A stretch of 64,000 bases of DNA. It comes from Nocardioides_C sp963700955. GTDB taxonomy: Bacteria; Actinomycetota; Actinomycetes; Propionibacteriales; Nocardioidaceae. The notes below the pieces were generated by a model. That model was given only the letters and a program-made list of their open reading frames with translations, was not told the origin of the DNA and searched no databases. Both the position numbers and the translations under genes were made by a program. This document shows, one piece after another, positions 26,753 through 36,197 of the stretch. The stretch is from the NCBI GenBank assembly GCA_963700955.1, contig CAVOZH010000009.1, forward strand, positions 124,001-188,000. The letters are read 5' to 3'. How positions within the stretch are numbered: position 1 is the stretch's first letter; each line of letters opens with the position of its first letter.

Positions 26753-27505
26753 ATGAGAAGACTCGAAGGCAGGGTGGCACTGGTCACCGGGGGTGCCAGC
26801 GGCATCGGCAAGGCCACGGCCTACCGGCTGGCCGAGGAAGGCGCGAAGGTCCTGGTGTCCGACATCCAGGACGACGCGGGCGAGAAGATCGCCGCGCACC
26901 TGCGTGAGCTCGGCAATGAGGCCGGCTACCTGCACCACGACGTGACCTCCCAGGCCGACTGGGAGCACGCCGTCGAGCACGCGATGACGGAGTACGGCGG
27001 GCTCGACATCTTGTTCAACAACGCCGGCGCGGGCGGACTCGCCGCGATCGAGGACACGTCGCTCGAGGACTACGAGCGCAACATCGCGATCGACCAGACC
27101 AGCGTGTTCTTGGGCATGAAGGTCGCCGCGGACGCACTGAAGGCCTCCGAGCACGCGTCGATCATCAACAACAGCTCGATCTTCGGCGCCAGCGGCGGGT
27201 TCGGCAGCTCGCCCGACTACCACGCCGCGAAGGGGGCGGTGCGGACGCTGACCAAGAACGTGGCCCTGCACTGGGCGACCGAGGGGATCCGGGTCAACTC
27301 TGTGCACCCGGGCTTCATCCTCACCCCGATCATGGACCAGGCCCTCGGCACGCCGTTCGAGCAGGCGATGCTCGACCTGACCCCCATGGGGCGGATGGGC
27401 AAGCCCGAGGAGGTCGCCGCGGTCGTGGCCTTTCTCGCCAGCGACGACGCGTCGTTCATGACCGGCGCCGAGGTGTACGTCGACGGCGGTTACATGGCTC
27501 GCTAG
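26753..27505 (+). CDS. Short-chain dehydrogenase/reductase
   Basis: This 250-residue classical SDR has the cofactor loop T-G-G-A-S-G-I-G, N-N-A-G, catalytic Ser in N-N-S-S-I-F-G, and Y-x-x-x-K as D-Y-H-A-A-K. An acidic residue after strand 2 (V-S-D-I-Q-D-D) favours NAD(H) over NADP(H). It ends with the common V-D-G-G-Y. The substrate cannot be determined; relatives act on steroids, cyclohexanols and similar alcohols. ATG 26753 follows CAGGAG. Its stop overlaps the stop of the convergent threonine dehydratase gene. Confidence 0.9.
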   Translation: MRRLEGRVALVTGGASGIGKATAYRLAEEGAKVLVSDIQDDAGEKIAAHLRELGNEAGYLHHDVTSQADWEHAVEHAMTEYGGLDILFNNAGAGGLAAIEDTSLEDYERNIAIDQTSVFLGMKVAADALKASEHASIINNSSIFGASGGFGSSPDYHAAKGAVRTLTKNVALHWATEGIRVNSVHPGFILTPIMDQALGTPFEQAMLDLTPMGRMGKPEEVAAVVAFLASDDASFMTGAEVYVDGGYMAR

Positions 27506-28752
27506 CGCTGCTCGGTGACGTGGTAGCCGCACTCGCGGAGCCGGGTGAGCACCCGCTCCGCGTGCGGCACGCCGCGGGTCTCAACCTGCATCGCGACCTC
27601 CACCTCGTCGAGGTGGAGGTGGGCGGACGTACGCTCGTGGACCACGTCGAGCACGTTCGCGTCGAGCTCGGCGAGCTCCTTCAGCAGCCTGGCGAGCCCG
27701 CCGGGCAGGTCCGGGATCCGGACCCAGAAGTTCAGGTAGCGACCCGCGGCGGCCATGCCGTGACGGATCACCCGCATCAGCAGCAGCGGGTCGACGTTGC
27801 CTCCGGAGAGCACGGCCACCGCCGGCGTGGGGAACCGGTCGGGGTGGTCCATCAGCGCGGCGACCGCACCCGCCCCCGCCGGCTCGACGAGCAGCTTGGC
27901 GCGCTCGAGGAGCATGAGCAGGGCCCGGGACAGCGACTCCTCGCTCACGGTGACGATGTCGTCGACGTACTCGGAGATCGCCCGGAACGGCACCTCACCG
28001 GGACAGCCGACCGCGATCCCGTCGGCCATCGTGCTCATCGACTCGAGCGGGACCGGGTGGCCCTCCGCCAGTGACCGCGGGTACGCGGCAGCCCCCTCCG
28101 CCTGCACCCCGATGACGCGTACGTCCGGGCGCAGGCCCTTGATCGCCGTGGCGATGCCCGCGAGGAGCCCGCCGCCGCCCGTCGGCACGAGGACGGTCGC
28201 CGCGTCGGGAACCTGCTCGATGATCTCGAGGCCGCAGGAGCCCTGCCCCGCGACGATGTCGAAGTGGTCGAACGGATGGATCAGCACCGCTCCGGTCTCC
28301 TCGGCGAACGCCTTAGCGCGCACCAGGGCCTGGTCGACCGTCTGCCCCTCGAACACCACCTCCGCGCCGTACCCACGAGTGGCGTTCTCTTTCGGGATCG
28401 GGGCGCCGGCCGGCATGAACACCGTCGCCTTGATGCCGAGCAGCCCGGCGGCCAGCGCGACTCCCTGCGCGTGGTTGCCCGCACTGGCGGCCACCACGCC
28501 GGCGGCCCGCTCCTCCGCCGTGAGCCGGCACATGCGCAGGTAGGCGCCGCGGATCTTGAACGAGCCCGTGCGCTGGAGGTTCTCGCACTTCAGCAGGACC
28601 GGCCCTCCGGCGACCGCGGAGAGCCAGCGGGACTCCTCCACGGGCGTCTTGATGGCCACCCCGCGCAACGCCTCGGCACCGCGCTGGATGTCCTCCAGGG
28701 TGGGGATCGCGACGGGTGCGGTGGCGGACTCGGAGGCGGTTTCGGTGCTCAT
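27502..28752 (-). CDS. ilvA: Threonine ammonia-lyase (threonine dehydratase)
   Basis: This is a 416-residue PLP enzyme. The catalytic Lys is in G-S-F-K-I-R-G-A-Y (Lys 66), the glycine loop binding the PLP phosphate is T-G-G-G-G-L-L-A-G-I, and S-A-G-N-H-A-Q-G is present. A single C-terminal ACT-like domain (~330-416) suggests allosteric control. It deaminates L-threonine to 2-oxobutanoate, the first step to isoleucine, or acts catabolically. The single short ACT domain leaves the biosynthetic or catabolic assignment open. Start ATG 28752 (M-S-T-E-T) is preferred over the frame's ATG nine bases upstream. It is divergent from marR. Confidence 0.9.
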   Translation of the reverse strand: MSTETASESATAPVAIPTLEDIQRGAEALRGVAIKTPVEESRWLSAVAGGPVLLKCENLQRTGSFKIRGAYLRMCRLTAEERAAGVVAASAGNHAQGVALAAGLLGIKATVFMPAGAPIPKENATRGYGAEVVFEGQTVDQALVRAKAFAEETGAVLIHPFDHFDIVAGQGSCGLEIIEQVPDAATVLVPTGGGGLLAGIATAIKGLRPDVRVIGVQAEGAAAYPRSLAEGHPVPLESMSTMADGIAVGCPGEVPFRAISEYVDDIVTVSEESLSRALLMLLERAKLLVEPAGAGAVAALMDHPDRFPTPAVAVLSGGNVDPLLLMRVIRHGMAAAGRYLNFWVRIPDLPGGLARLLKELAELDANVLDVVHERTSAHLHLDEVEVAMQVETRGVPHAERVLTRLRECGYHVTEQR

Positions 28753-28809
28753 GCGGCACACCCTATTGCGGCGACGCCCGTCGGGTGACCGCCCTCACGC
28801 CCAAACAAC

Positions 28810-28826
28810 TTGCGTGGCACACGCAA
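28810..28826. promoter_or_regulatory. MarR-type palindrome between ilvA and marR
   Basis: TTGCGTG-GCA-CACGCAA is a perfect 7-bp dyad with a 3-bp spacer, 20 bp upstream of the marR start. It is the natural candidate for autoregulation of the marR-MFS operon. Confidence 0.7.
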
Positions 28827-28845
28827 CGGCGCTCATGCTTGGCGG

Positions 28846-29316
28846 ATGCAGTCCGCACCGGAGACCTCGATCTCGTCGTACGACGAGCCGGCGACCGCCG
28901 AGGAGGCCGTGATGGTGATGCTGGCCCGGCTGGGCCGCCGGATGCGCCAGCGCCTACCCGGCGAGGAGCTCGACTTCGCCGCGATCGTGCTGCTCAAGGC
29001 ACTGCTCCACCGCGGGCCCCTGCGGCTCTCCGCGCTCGCGGCGGTGCTCGAGGTCGACGCTTCCACGGTCAGCCGCCAGGTCCGCCACCTGGAGGACAAG
29101 GGCCTGCTGGAGCGCACCGGCGACCCCGACGACGGCCGCGCCTTCCGGATCGGCCTCTCCGAGGAGGGCCGCACCCGCCTCGAGACCGGCGGCGAGCGGC
29201 GTCGCGCCTTCGTGGCGGAGCTCCTCGAGAGCTGGCCGTCCGAGGACCGCGAGCACCTGCGGAACCTGCTCAACCGACTCATCGACGACCTTGCCCATCA
29301 CCAGGAGATCTCGTGA
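28846..29316 (+). CDS. MarR-family transcriptional regulator
   Basis: This 156-residue regulator has a winged helix: a recognition helix S-T-V-S-R-Q-V-R-H-L-E-x-K-G-L-L and a wing R-T-G-D-P-D-D-G-R-A-F. MarR dimerisation helices lie at both ends. It shares an operon with an MFS drug exporter (stop and start overlap, GTGA) and a palindromic site lies 20 bp before it. Ligand-relieved repression of the efflux pump is the obvious model. Confidence 0.9.
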   Translation: MQSAPETSISSYDEPATAEEAVMVMLARLGRRMRQRLPGEELDFAAIVLLKALLHRGPLRLSALAAVLEVDASTVSRQVRHLEDKGLLERTGDPDDGRAFRIGLSEEGRTRLETGGERRRAFVAELLESWPSEDREHLRNLLNRLIDDLAHHQEIS

Positions 29317-30926
29317 CCCCCGACACCGACGGCTACCTCTCGCACCGCCAGATCCTGGTGGTGATGACCGGGCTGATGGTCGGCCTGTTCCTCGCGGCGC
29401 TCGACCAGAGCATCGTCGGAACCGCCCTCCCCCGGATCACCAGCGAGCTCGGCGGGCTCGACAAGCTGTCCTGGGTGGTGACCGCCTACATGCTCACCGC
29501 CACCGCCTCCACACCGCTGTGGGGCAAGATCTCCGACCTGTACGGGCGGCGGCTGCTGTTCCAGATCGCGATCAGCACCTTCATGGTGGGCTCGCTGCTC
29601 TCCGGCTTCTCGCAGAACATCGACCAGCTGATCGTCTTCCGTGCGATCCAGGGGCTCGGTGGCGGCGGCCTGATGGCGCTCGCGATGGCCACGATCGGCG
29701 ACGTCATCCCGCCGCGGGAGCGCGGCCGCTACCAGGGCTACTTCGCCGCGGTGTTCGGCACGTCGTCGGTCCTCGGCCCGGTCCTGGGCGGCTGGTTCGC
29801 CGACGGACCCGGCTGGGAGTGGATCTTCTTCATCAACGTCCCGCTCGGCCTGGTGGCCCTGGCGATCACCTCTGCCGCACTGAAGATCCCCCACGTCCGC
29901 CGCGACCACAGCATCGACTACCTCGGCGCGGCGGTCGTGGTCGCCTCGGTCACCTGCATCCTGCTCTACACCGCGTGGGCCGGTCCCACCTACGGCTGGG
30001 GCGCGACCACCGCGATCAGCCTGCTCGTCGCCGGCCTGCTCCTCGCGGTGCTCTTCGTCAGGGTCGAGCTGCGCGCCAAGGAGCCGATCATCCCGATGCG
30101 GCTGTTCCACAACTCGGTCTTCACGATCTCGAACACCTTCGGCTTCATGATCGGCGTGGCGATGTTCGGCTCGATGATCTTCATCCCGGTCTACCTGCAG
30201 GTCGTCGACGGCATGAGCCCGACGCAGTCCGGCCTCGCGATGCTGCCGATGGTGGTCGGCATCTTCACGACGTCGATCACGGCCGGTCAGCTGATGAGCC
30301 GCAACGGCCGCTACAAGATCTTCCCGATCCTCGGCGCAGCGATCGTCGCCGTCGCGCTGGTGCTGCTGTCCCGGCTCGACGCGGACACGCCCTACTACGT
30401 CGCCGGCCTGTCGATGTACGTCATGGGTCTCGGCCTGGGCCTGACGATGCAGGTGCTGATCGTCGTCGTACAGAACTCCGTGGACCGCAGCGACATGGGC
30501 GTTGCCACGTCGTCGGTCGCCTTCTTCCGCCAGATGGGCGGTTCGTTCGGCACTGCGCTCTTCGGGGCGATCCTCTCCAGCCGGTTGGCGGTCTACCTCG
30601 CCGAGGGCATGAAGCAGCTACCTGCCGGGACCGCTCCCCAGTCGGTCGGCAACACGGACAACCTCACCAAGGACGTGACCGCGATCCAGTCGCTCCCGGG
30701 GCCGTTGCACGACGTGGTGACCACGGCGTTCAGCAACTCGCTGCACGACATGTTCCTCTCCGCCGTACCCCTGGTCCTCGTGGCGCTCGTGGTCGCGCTC
30801 TTCCTCAAGGAGCTGCCGCTTGCCACCCGGGCGGGACACGGGGAGGCTCCCCAGCCCGTCGGAGCGGTTCAGGGAGAGGAGTCGGCAGGCGAGGCGCCGT
30901 CGAGCTCCTCACCCACCTCGGTGTAG
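29313..30926 (+). CDS. MFS drug exporter, DHA2 (EmrB/QacA) type, 14 helices
   Basis: This 537-residue transporter starts at a GTG that overlaps the marR stop. It shows motif D1-like L-D-Q-S-I-V-G-T-A-L-P-R-I, W-V-V-T-A-Y-M-L, motif A as G-K-I-S-D-L-Y-G-R-R, and motif C-like G-P-V-L-G-G. These are hallmarks of the DHA2 multidrug family. It probably exports an amphipathic drug or lipophilic metabolite with proton antiport. Its last 58 bp overlap the 3' end of the convergent AI-2E-family gene. Confidence 0.92.
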   Translation: MTPDTDGYLSHRQILVVMTGLMVGLFLAALDQSIVGTALPRITSELGGLDKLSWVVTAYMLTATASTPLWGKISDLYGRRLLFQIAISTFMVGSLLSGFSQNIDQLIVFRAIQGLGGGGLMALAMATIGDVIPPRERGRYQGYFAAVFGTSSVLGPVLGGWFADGPGWEWIFFINVPLGLVALAITSAALKIPHVRRDHSIDYLGAAVVVASVTCILLYTAWAGPTYGWGATTAISLLVAGLLLAVLFVRVELRAKEPIIPMRLFHNSVFTISNTFGFMIGVAMFGSMIFIPVYLQVVDGMSPTQSGLAMLPMVVGIFTTSITAGQLMSRNGRYKIFPILGAAIVAVALVLLSRLDADTPYYVAGLSMYVMGLGLGLTMQVLIVVVQNSVDRSDMGVATSSVAFFRQMGGSFGTALFGAILSSRLAVYLAEGMKQLPAGTAPQSVGNTDNLTKDVTAIQSLPGPLHDVVTTAFSNSLHDMFLSAVPLVLVALVVALFLKELPLATRAGHGEAPQPVGAVQGEESAGEAPSSSSPTSV

Positions 30927-32143
30927 GACGCGAGGTACTGCGCGACCGCGTTCAGGGCGGCCGTGACCGGGACCGCGATCAGCGCGCCGGCGATTCCGGC
31001 CACGATGACGCCCATCGCGATCGCCACGATCACGCCGAGCGGGTGCACGGAGACGAACCTGCCGAGCAGGAACGGCTGGAGGACATGGGCCTCGAGCTGC
31101 TGCACGGCGATCACGCCGCCCAGCATGATCAGCGCGACGACCCAGCCGTGGGACACCAGCGCCACCAGGACCGCGACCGAGCCTGAGAGCGCGGCACCCA
31201 CCATGGGGATGAAGGAGCCGAGGAAGACGAGTACGCCGATCGCGGCCGCGAACGGCACCTTGAGGATCATCGCCACGAGCATGATGCCCAGGGCGTCGAC
31301 GAAGGCCACCAGGACGGTGGCGCGCACGAACTGGGTCAGCGACTTCCAGGCCACCTTGCCCGAGCCGTCGGCCCGCACGCGGGCGGCGCGGGGGAAGAGC
31401 CGGACGATCCAGGCCCAGATCCGCCCGCCGTCGGACAGGAAGAAGTAGCTGGCGAACAGCACGATGAACAGCCCGGCGACGATGTGCCCGATCGTCGTCC
31501 CGACCTCCGTCACCCGGGCGACGACCTCCTTGTTCGAGGACGTGACCAGGTCCTGGGCGGCCTTGATGTAGTCGTTGATCTGCGACTCGCTGGCCTTGAG
31601 CGGCCCGTCGCGCAGCCAGGTCCTGATCTCCTCCAGGCCGGTCACGACCTGGTCCGCGAGGTCGTGGAAGCCGGCGGACACCTGAGTGCCGACGAAGGTC
31701 AGCAGGAGTACGACGGCCGCCAGCCCGCCGAGCACGGCGAGAAAGGACGCCAGGCGCCGGTGCATGCCGGCCCGTGCGGCGAGGTCGACGAGCGGCGACG
31801 CCAGCGCCGTGATCAGCAGCGCGACGGCTATCGGCAGAAGGACGACCGAGAACTTCGCGACCAGCCACAAGACGACATAGCCCGCGGCGCAGATGACCAG
31901 GAAGCGCCAGGACCAGGCGGCCGCGAGGTCGACGCCCCAGGGGACCTGGGCGCGGCTGAAGTTCGAGGGCCCGGCGTCGATCGTCGGCTCGGCTCTGGCC
32001 TCGTGCTGCCGCTCGGCTCGGACGGTCGCCCACTGCTGGGCGAACTGGGTCGCGAACCGCTCGGCGAACCGGTCCTCGGAACGGCGCCGCTGTCGTTGCC
32101 GCATCTTCTCCACGCTGCCGGTCAGCCGCTTGCCCATTGCCAT
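30869..32143 (-). CDS. AI-2E family transporter-like membrane protein
   Basis: This 424-residue protein has a charged ~75-residue N-terminus (Arg/Gln/Glu-rich, likely coiled) and about eight hydrophobic segments in the AI-2E/PerM/YdiK pattern, including F-L-G-S-F-I-P-M-V-G and H-V-L-Q-P-F-L-L-G-R. Despite the family name, most members are not proven AI-2 exporters; several transport ions. ATG 32143 is used; a second ATG two codons later is possible. Its 3' end overlaps the convergent MFS gene by 58 bp. Confidence 0.88.
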   Translation of the reverse strand: MAMGKRLTGSVEKMRQRQRRRSEDRFAERFATQFAQQWATVRAERQHEARAEPTIDAGPSNFSRAQVPWGVDLAAAWSWRFLVICAAGYVVLWLVAKFSVVLLPIAVALLITALASPLVDLAARAGMHRRLASFLAVLGGLAAVVLLLTFVGTQVSAGFHDLADQVVTGLEEIRTWLRDGPLKASESQINDYIKAAQDLVTSSNKEVVARVTEVGTTIGHIVAGLFIVLFASYFFLSDGGRIWAWIVRLFPRAARVRADGSGKVAWKSLTQFVRATVLVAFVDALGIMLVAMILKVPFAAAIGVLVFLGSFIPMVGAALSGSVAVLVALVSHGWVVALIMLGGVIAVQQLEAHVLQPFLLGRFVSVHPLGVIVAIAMGVIVAGIAGALIAVPVTAALNAVAQYLASYTEVGEELDGASPADSSP

Positions 32144-32162
32144 GGCGACAGCGTAGGTGAAC

Positions 32163-33581
32163 TCAGTCGCCCAAACGGCGCAGCAGGCGGTATGCCGACT
32201 CGGGGTGGCTCTCCGCGAGCAAGCCGGCCGGCGCGAGCACGTAGTCCACGTCGACGACCCGCCCCGGGTTCCGGGGCAGCTGCCAGCCCTGGCCATCGTC
32301 ACCGAGCTTTCGGGCCATGACGTCCTGCCCGTCGCTCCCGCTGTGGCGGAGCACCCCTCCGGAGCCGACCATCAGGTCGACTTCTCGCAGGTCCTTGCCT
32401 GTACGCTCCACGACGCGACCGTCTGGTCCGAACACCACCTGCGCACGGCCGGCGTGACGGCGCAGCGCCACGCCGATCGCCACCGAGGCCAGCGCCTGGT
32501 CCAGGGCGAGCTCGTGCTCGTCCTCAGGCACGTAGCCGGGTTCCGCATGCCTTCGCCGGGCTGTCTCCTCCATGGCGGAACGCTCGTCCACGTCCTCGAG
32601 GAGGCCCATCGTGCCCCCCGCCTCGACGGTGGACCTCGCGCTCCACCGCATGCCCAGGTCGCCCTCGACCGTGCGCGAGGCAGGGACAGTCGCGACCACC
32701 TCCCGTGACAGCCCGGCGTCCTCGGGATCGAGCTCCACGACGGAGTAGACGTCGGTCGTCGCGCCGCCGACGTCGACCACGACCACGTCCCCCGCGCCCG
32801 GATGCTCCTCGTCGAGCCCGTGCGCGAGCAGCTCCACGGCGGTGAGCACCACGTCTGGTGTGGCGCCGTGCACCATCTGCGTGAAGTCGGCTCGCTTCGA
32901 GAGGTGCTTGCCGCCGATCACGTGCTCGAGGAACATCTCGCGGATTGCAGACCTCGCGGAGTCGGGGGCGAGCACACCGATGCGGGGCACGACGTTGTCG
33001 GCGAGGACGTAGGGCGTCCCCGCCTCCGCCAGCAGCGCCGCGACCTCGTCCTGCGCGTCCACGTTCCCGGCCACCACGACCGGCCCAGGCCATCGGGCGC
33101 CGGCAAGACCGGCTGCGCACTGGAGCAGGACCTCGGCGTTGCCGCCGTCGGTCCCTCCGACGAGGAGCACGACGTCCGGGCGACTCTCGCGCAGCTCGGC
33201 GAGCCCGGCCGTGTCGAGGCCCCCGCTCGCGACGTGGACCACCCGGCCGCCGCTGGAGAGCGCGACTCGTCGACCGGCCTCTGCCGTGACCAGCTCCTCG
33301 TTGCCCACGACACCGATCCGCAGTCCGCCCCCGGCCGACGAGCAGGCCAGCACCTCGGCATCGGCCGCGCGCGGATCGACCTCGGTCAACCGGTCGAGAC
33401 AGGCCTCCCAGCCGTCGAGGACATCGGTGTCGATCGTCGTACGGTGGCTTGCCGTCGCGACCAGCCGACCCGAGGCGACATCGACGAGCGCCGCCTTCGT
33501 GAACGTCGACCCGAAGTCGACGCAGGCGATCAGCTGATCATCGGCCCGCGGCCGCGGCAGGGCAGACGGCTTGGCTACCAT
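32163..33581 (-). CDS. Glutamate mutase MutL (GlmL)-like ASKHA-fold protein
   Basis: This 472-residue protein has ASKHA ATPase phosphate loops: D-F-G-S-T-F-T-K near the N-terminus and V-D-V-G-G-A-T-T-D-V-Y in the middle. The family segment S-S-A-G-G-G-L-R-I-G-V is also present. MutL/GlmL is thought to reactivate or chaperone B12-dependent glutamate mutase. No mutase subunit genes are in the window, so it is an orphan here; it may serve a mutase elsewhere. It lies 19 bp upstream of the AI-2E gene on the same strand. Confidence 0.87.
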   Translation of the reverse strand: MVAKPSALPRPRADDQLIACVDFGSTFTKAALVDVASGRLVATASHRTTIDTDVLDGWEACLDRLTEVDPRAADAEVLACSSAGGGLRIGVVGNEELVTAEAGRRVALSSGGRVVHVASGGLDTAGLAELRESRPDVVLLVGGTDGGNAEVLLQCAAGLAGARWPGPVVVAGNVDAQDEVAALLAEAGTPYVLADNVVPRIGVLAPDSARSAIREMFLEHVIGGKHLSKRADFTQMVHGATPDVVLTAVELLAHGLDEEHPGAGDVVVVDVGGATTDVYSVVELDPEDAGLSREVVATVPASRTVEGDLGMRWSARSTVEAGGTMGLLEDVDERSAMEETARRRHAEPGYVPEDEHELALDQALASVAIGVALRRHAGRAQVVFGPDGRVVERTGKDLREVDLMVGSGGVLRHSGSDGQDVMARKLGDDGQGWQLPRNPGRVVDVDYVLAPAGLLAESHPESAYRLLRRLGD

Positions 33582-33687
33582 CCGGCCTCGCTACGCTCTG
33601 CCTCCCGCCGGACCCGACCACGGCTACGCCGCCTTCCGTCCCTCCGCCGCTCCCCGGCGGCCCCGGTCGCGACGCCGACGAGCGCCC

Positions 33688-34857
33688 TCAGGAGAGCGCC
33701 TGGCCCAGGTCGGCGATCAGGTCGTCGGCGGTCTCGATACCGACGCTGAGGCGGATCAGGTCGCCGGGGACCTCGAGGGCGGTGCCCGCCACGGAGGCGT
33801 GGGTCATCCGACCGGGGTGCTCGATCAGCGACTCGACGCCGCCGAGGGACTCCCCGAGCGTGAACACCTCGGCCTTGGCGCAGGTGTCGAGGGCCTTCTG
33901 CTCCCCGTCCTTGACGCGGAACGAGACGATGCCGCCGTACCTCTTCATCTGTCTGCTGGCGACCTCGTGGCCGGGGTGCTCCTCCAAGCCGGGGTAGATC
34001 ACCTGCGACACCGCGGGGTGGCTGTTGAGGTACTCGACGACTCGCTCGGCGTTGTCGCAGTGGCGGTCCATCCGGACGCCGAGGGTCTTCAGGCCCCGCA
34101 GGACGAGCCACGAGTCGAACGGGCCGGCGACGGCGCCGATGGAGTTCTGGTGGAAGGCGATGCCGTCGGCGATCTCGTGGTCCTTCACGATCAGGGCCCC
34201 GCCCACGACGTCCGAGTGGCCGCCGCAGTACTTCGTGGTCGAGTGCACGACGACGTCGGCACCGAGCGGAAGCGGCTGCTGGAGATACGGGGAGGCGAAC
34301 GTGTTGTCCACGACGAGCAGCGCCCCGGCGTCATGCGCCACCGCGGCGAGCTGCTCGATGTCGGCGATGTTCAGCAGCGGGTTGGTGGGTGTCTCGACCC
34401 ACACGATCTTGGTGCGACCCGGCTCGATCGCCGCGCGCACGGCGTCGACGTCGGCAACCTGCGCGGGCGTGTGCGCGAGCCCCCAGGGCTCCTCCACCTT
34501 CGAGAACAGGCGGTAGGTCCCGCCGTACGCGTCGTCGGGGATGACCACGTGGTCTCCGGGCCTGCACAGCGTCCGGAGCAGGGTGTCCTCGGCGGCCAGG
34601 CCACTGGCGAACGCGAAGCCGCGCTCCCCCTCTTCGAGAGCCGTGAGGCACCCCTCGAGCGCGGTCCGGGTCGGGTTGGCCGTCCGGGAGTACTCGTAGC
34701 CGCCGCGCATGCCGCCGACGCCGTCCTGCTTGTAGGTGCTGGTGGCGTAGATGGGCGGGATCACCGCGCCGGTCATCGGGTCCGGGTCGTACCCCGCGTG
34801 GATGGCGCGGGTCTCGAACCCGGTCTTCTGGACATCTGTAGGGATCTGCTCACTCAC
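33688..34857 (-). CDS. metB: Cystathionine gamma-synthase
   Basis: This 389-residue Cys/Met-metabolism PLP enzyme has the PLP-binding Lys in H-S-T-T-K-Y-C-G-G-H-S-D and substrate/PLP residues in Y-S-R-T-A-N-P-T-R and E-T-P-T-N-P. The length and the S-R-T-A-N-P-T-R-T-A-L-E pattern match cystathionine gamma-synthases (O-succinyl/acetylhomoserine plus cysteine to cystathionine). A gamma-lyase of the same family cannot be excluded. The GTG start at 34857 follows a leader with a long hairpin (34897-34974). Confidence 0.88.
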   Translation of the reverse strand: MSEQIPTDVQKTGFETRAIHAGYDPDPMTGAVIPPIYATSTYKQDGVGGMRGGYEYSRTANPTRTALEGCLTALEEGERGFAFASGLAAEDTLLRTLCRPGDHVVIPDDAYGGTYRLFSKVEEPWGLAHTPAQVADVDAVRAAIEPGRTKIVWVETPTNPLLNIADIEQLAAVAHDAGALLVVDNTFASPYLQQPLPLGADVVVHSTTKYCGGHSDVVGGALIVKDHEIADGIAFHQNSIGAVAGPFDSWLVLRGLKTLGVRMDRHCDNAERVVEYLNSHPAVSQVIYPGLEEHPGHEVASRQMKRYGGIVSFRVKDGEQKALDTCAKAEVFTLGESLGGVESLIEHPGRMTHASVAGTALEVPGDLIRLSVGIETADDLIADLGQALS

Positions 34858-34896
34858 CCGGCCGACCCTACCCGGCTCGGGGAGCGGCGCCGCTTA

Positions 34897-34974
34897 CCCA
34901 GGGCCCCTTGATGAACCGTCACTCCCCTCGTGGAATAGGCCACGGGAGGTGCCGGTTTCCCAAGGGACCCTGGG
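34897..34974. promoter_or_regulatory. 78-nt long imperfect hairpin between metB and msrA
   Basis: Outer 14-nt arms (34897-34910 and 34961-34974) pair fully in the metB-direction RNA with one G-U, and with one C-A mismatch in the msrA direction. Inside are AACCG/CGGTT, then CTCCC/GGGAG and GTGG/CCAC with small bulges and a 6-nt CCTATT loop, about 30 pairs in total. It lies 40 nt before the metB start and 34 bp before the msrA start. A structured leader or a large dyad operator is likely. No known riboswitch consensus is recognised. Confidence 0.6.
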
Positions 34975-35007
34975 ACCACCCAGAGACCCCGAAGGCGAGG
35001 AGACGCT

Positions 35008-35685
<678 letters not shown>

Positions 35686-35741
35686 TGCCTGGGTCGCGGT
35701 GCGACTCCTCGTCCCGCGCGCCGTTTACCGCATCTACCGAC

Positions 35742-36197
35742 GTCCGGATGTGTGGTCTCCTGGGAGGGCCCCGCAGTCCGAACCGCGGGCGTCAGCGTCG
35801 GGCGGGGCACCGATCTTGCCTGAGGCGCTCCGGTGGGTCGAGGAGACGGCCGCCTGAGCCGCCGGCGGTCGACGCAGCCGCAGGATGATCTTCGCGCGCG
35901 CGTGCAGCTCGGGCGATCATTGCGGGTGTGCTCGCTCTCCCGGGAGCGACGCGGTCGACCAGCAGCTCGGGGCACGTCTTGAGCTGCCGGCCGGCGGTCG
36001 CCGATGAGCACCGTGCCGGGACGCAAGCCTCGACGCCACCGACGGCGGACGGTGTCGAGCATCGAGCGGTAGCCAACGGCGTCGGTGCTGTACCTGCCAC
36101 CACCGAGGATGCGCTCGGCCCCGTTCATCACCTCGATGGTGCCCGATCGCTTATGCGGGTCCATGCCGATGACCACCCGCGGGGATTCCTGACTCAC
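35742..36197 (-). pseudogene. Remnant of an IS110-family transposase
   Basis: From GTG 36197 the first ~50 codons read V-V-I-G-M-D-P-H-K-R-S-G-T-I-E-V-M and Y-S-T-D-A-V-G-Y-R-S-M-L, the DEDD-type N-terminus of IS110 transposases (first catalytic Asp in M-D-P-H-K). The frame then degenerates. Other frames pick up later IS110-like pieces such as A-R-A-K-I-I-L-R-L-R-R-P-P-A. About 90 central codons and the whole C-terminal Ser-Thr domain are missing. It cannot be active. The rest of the gap to 36519 shows no gene, only a degenerate copy of the local 40-bp repeat. Confidence 0.75.

Noticed and set aside
28716..29312. N-terminal extension of the MFS transporter reading back through marR
   Set aside because: The extension is an out-of-frame reading of marR. 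The real MFS start is the GTG at 29313 that overlaps the marR stop.
34858..35007. SAM-family riboswitch between metB and msrA
   Set aside because: The region is strongly structured, but the conserved cores of SAM-I, SAM-II and SAM-IV are absent. It is reported only as an unassigned hairpin.
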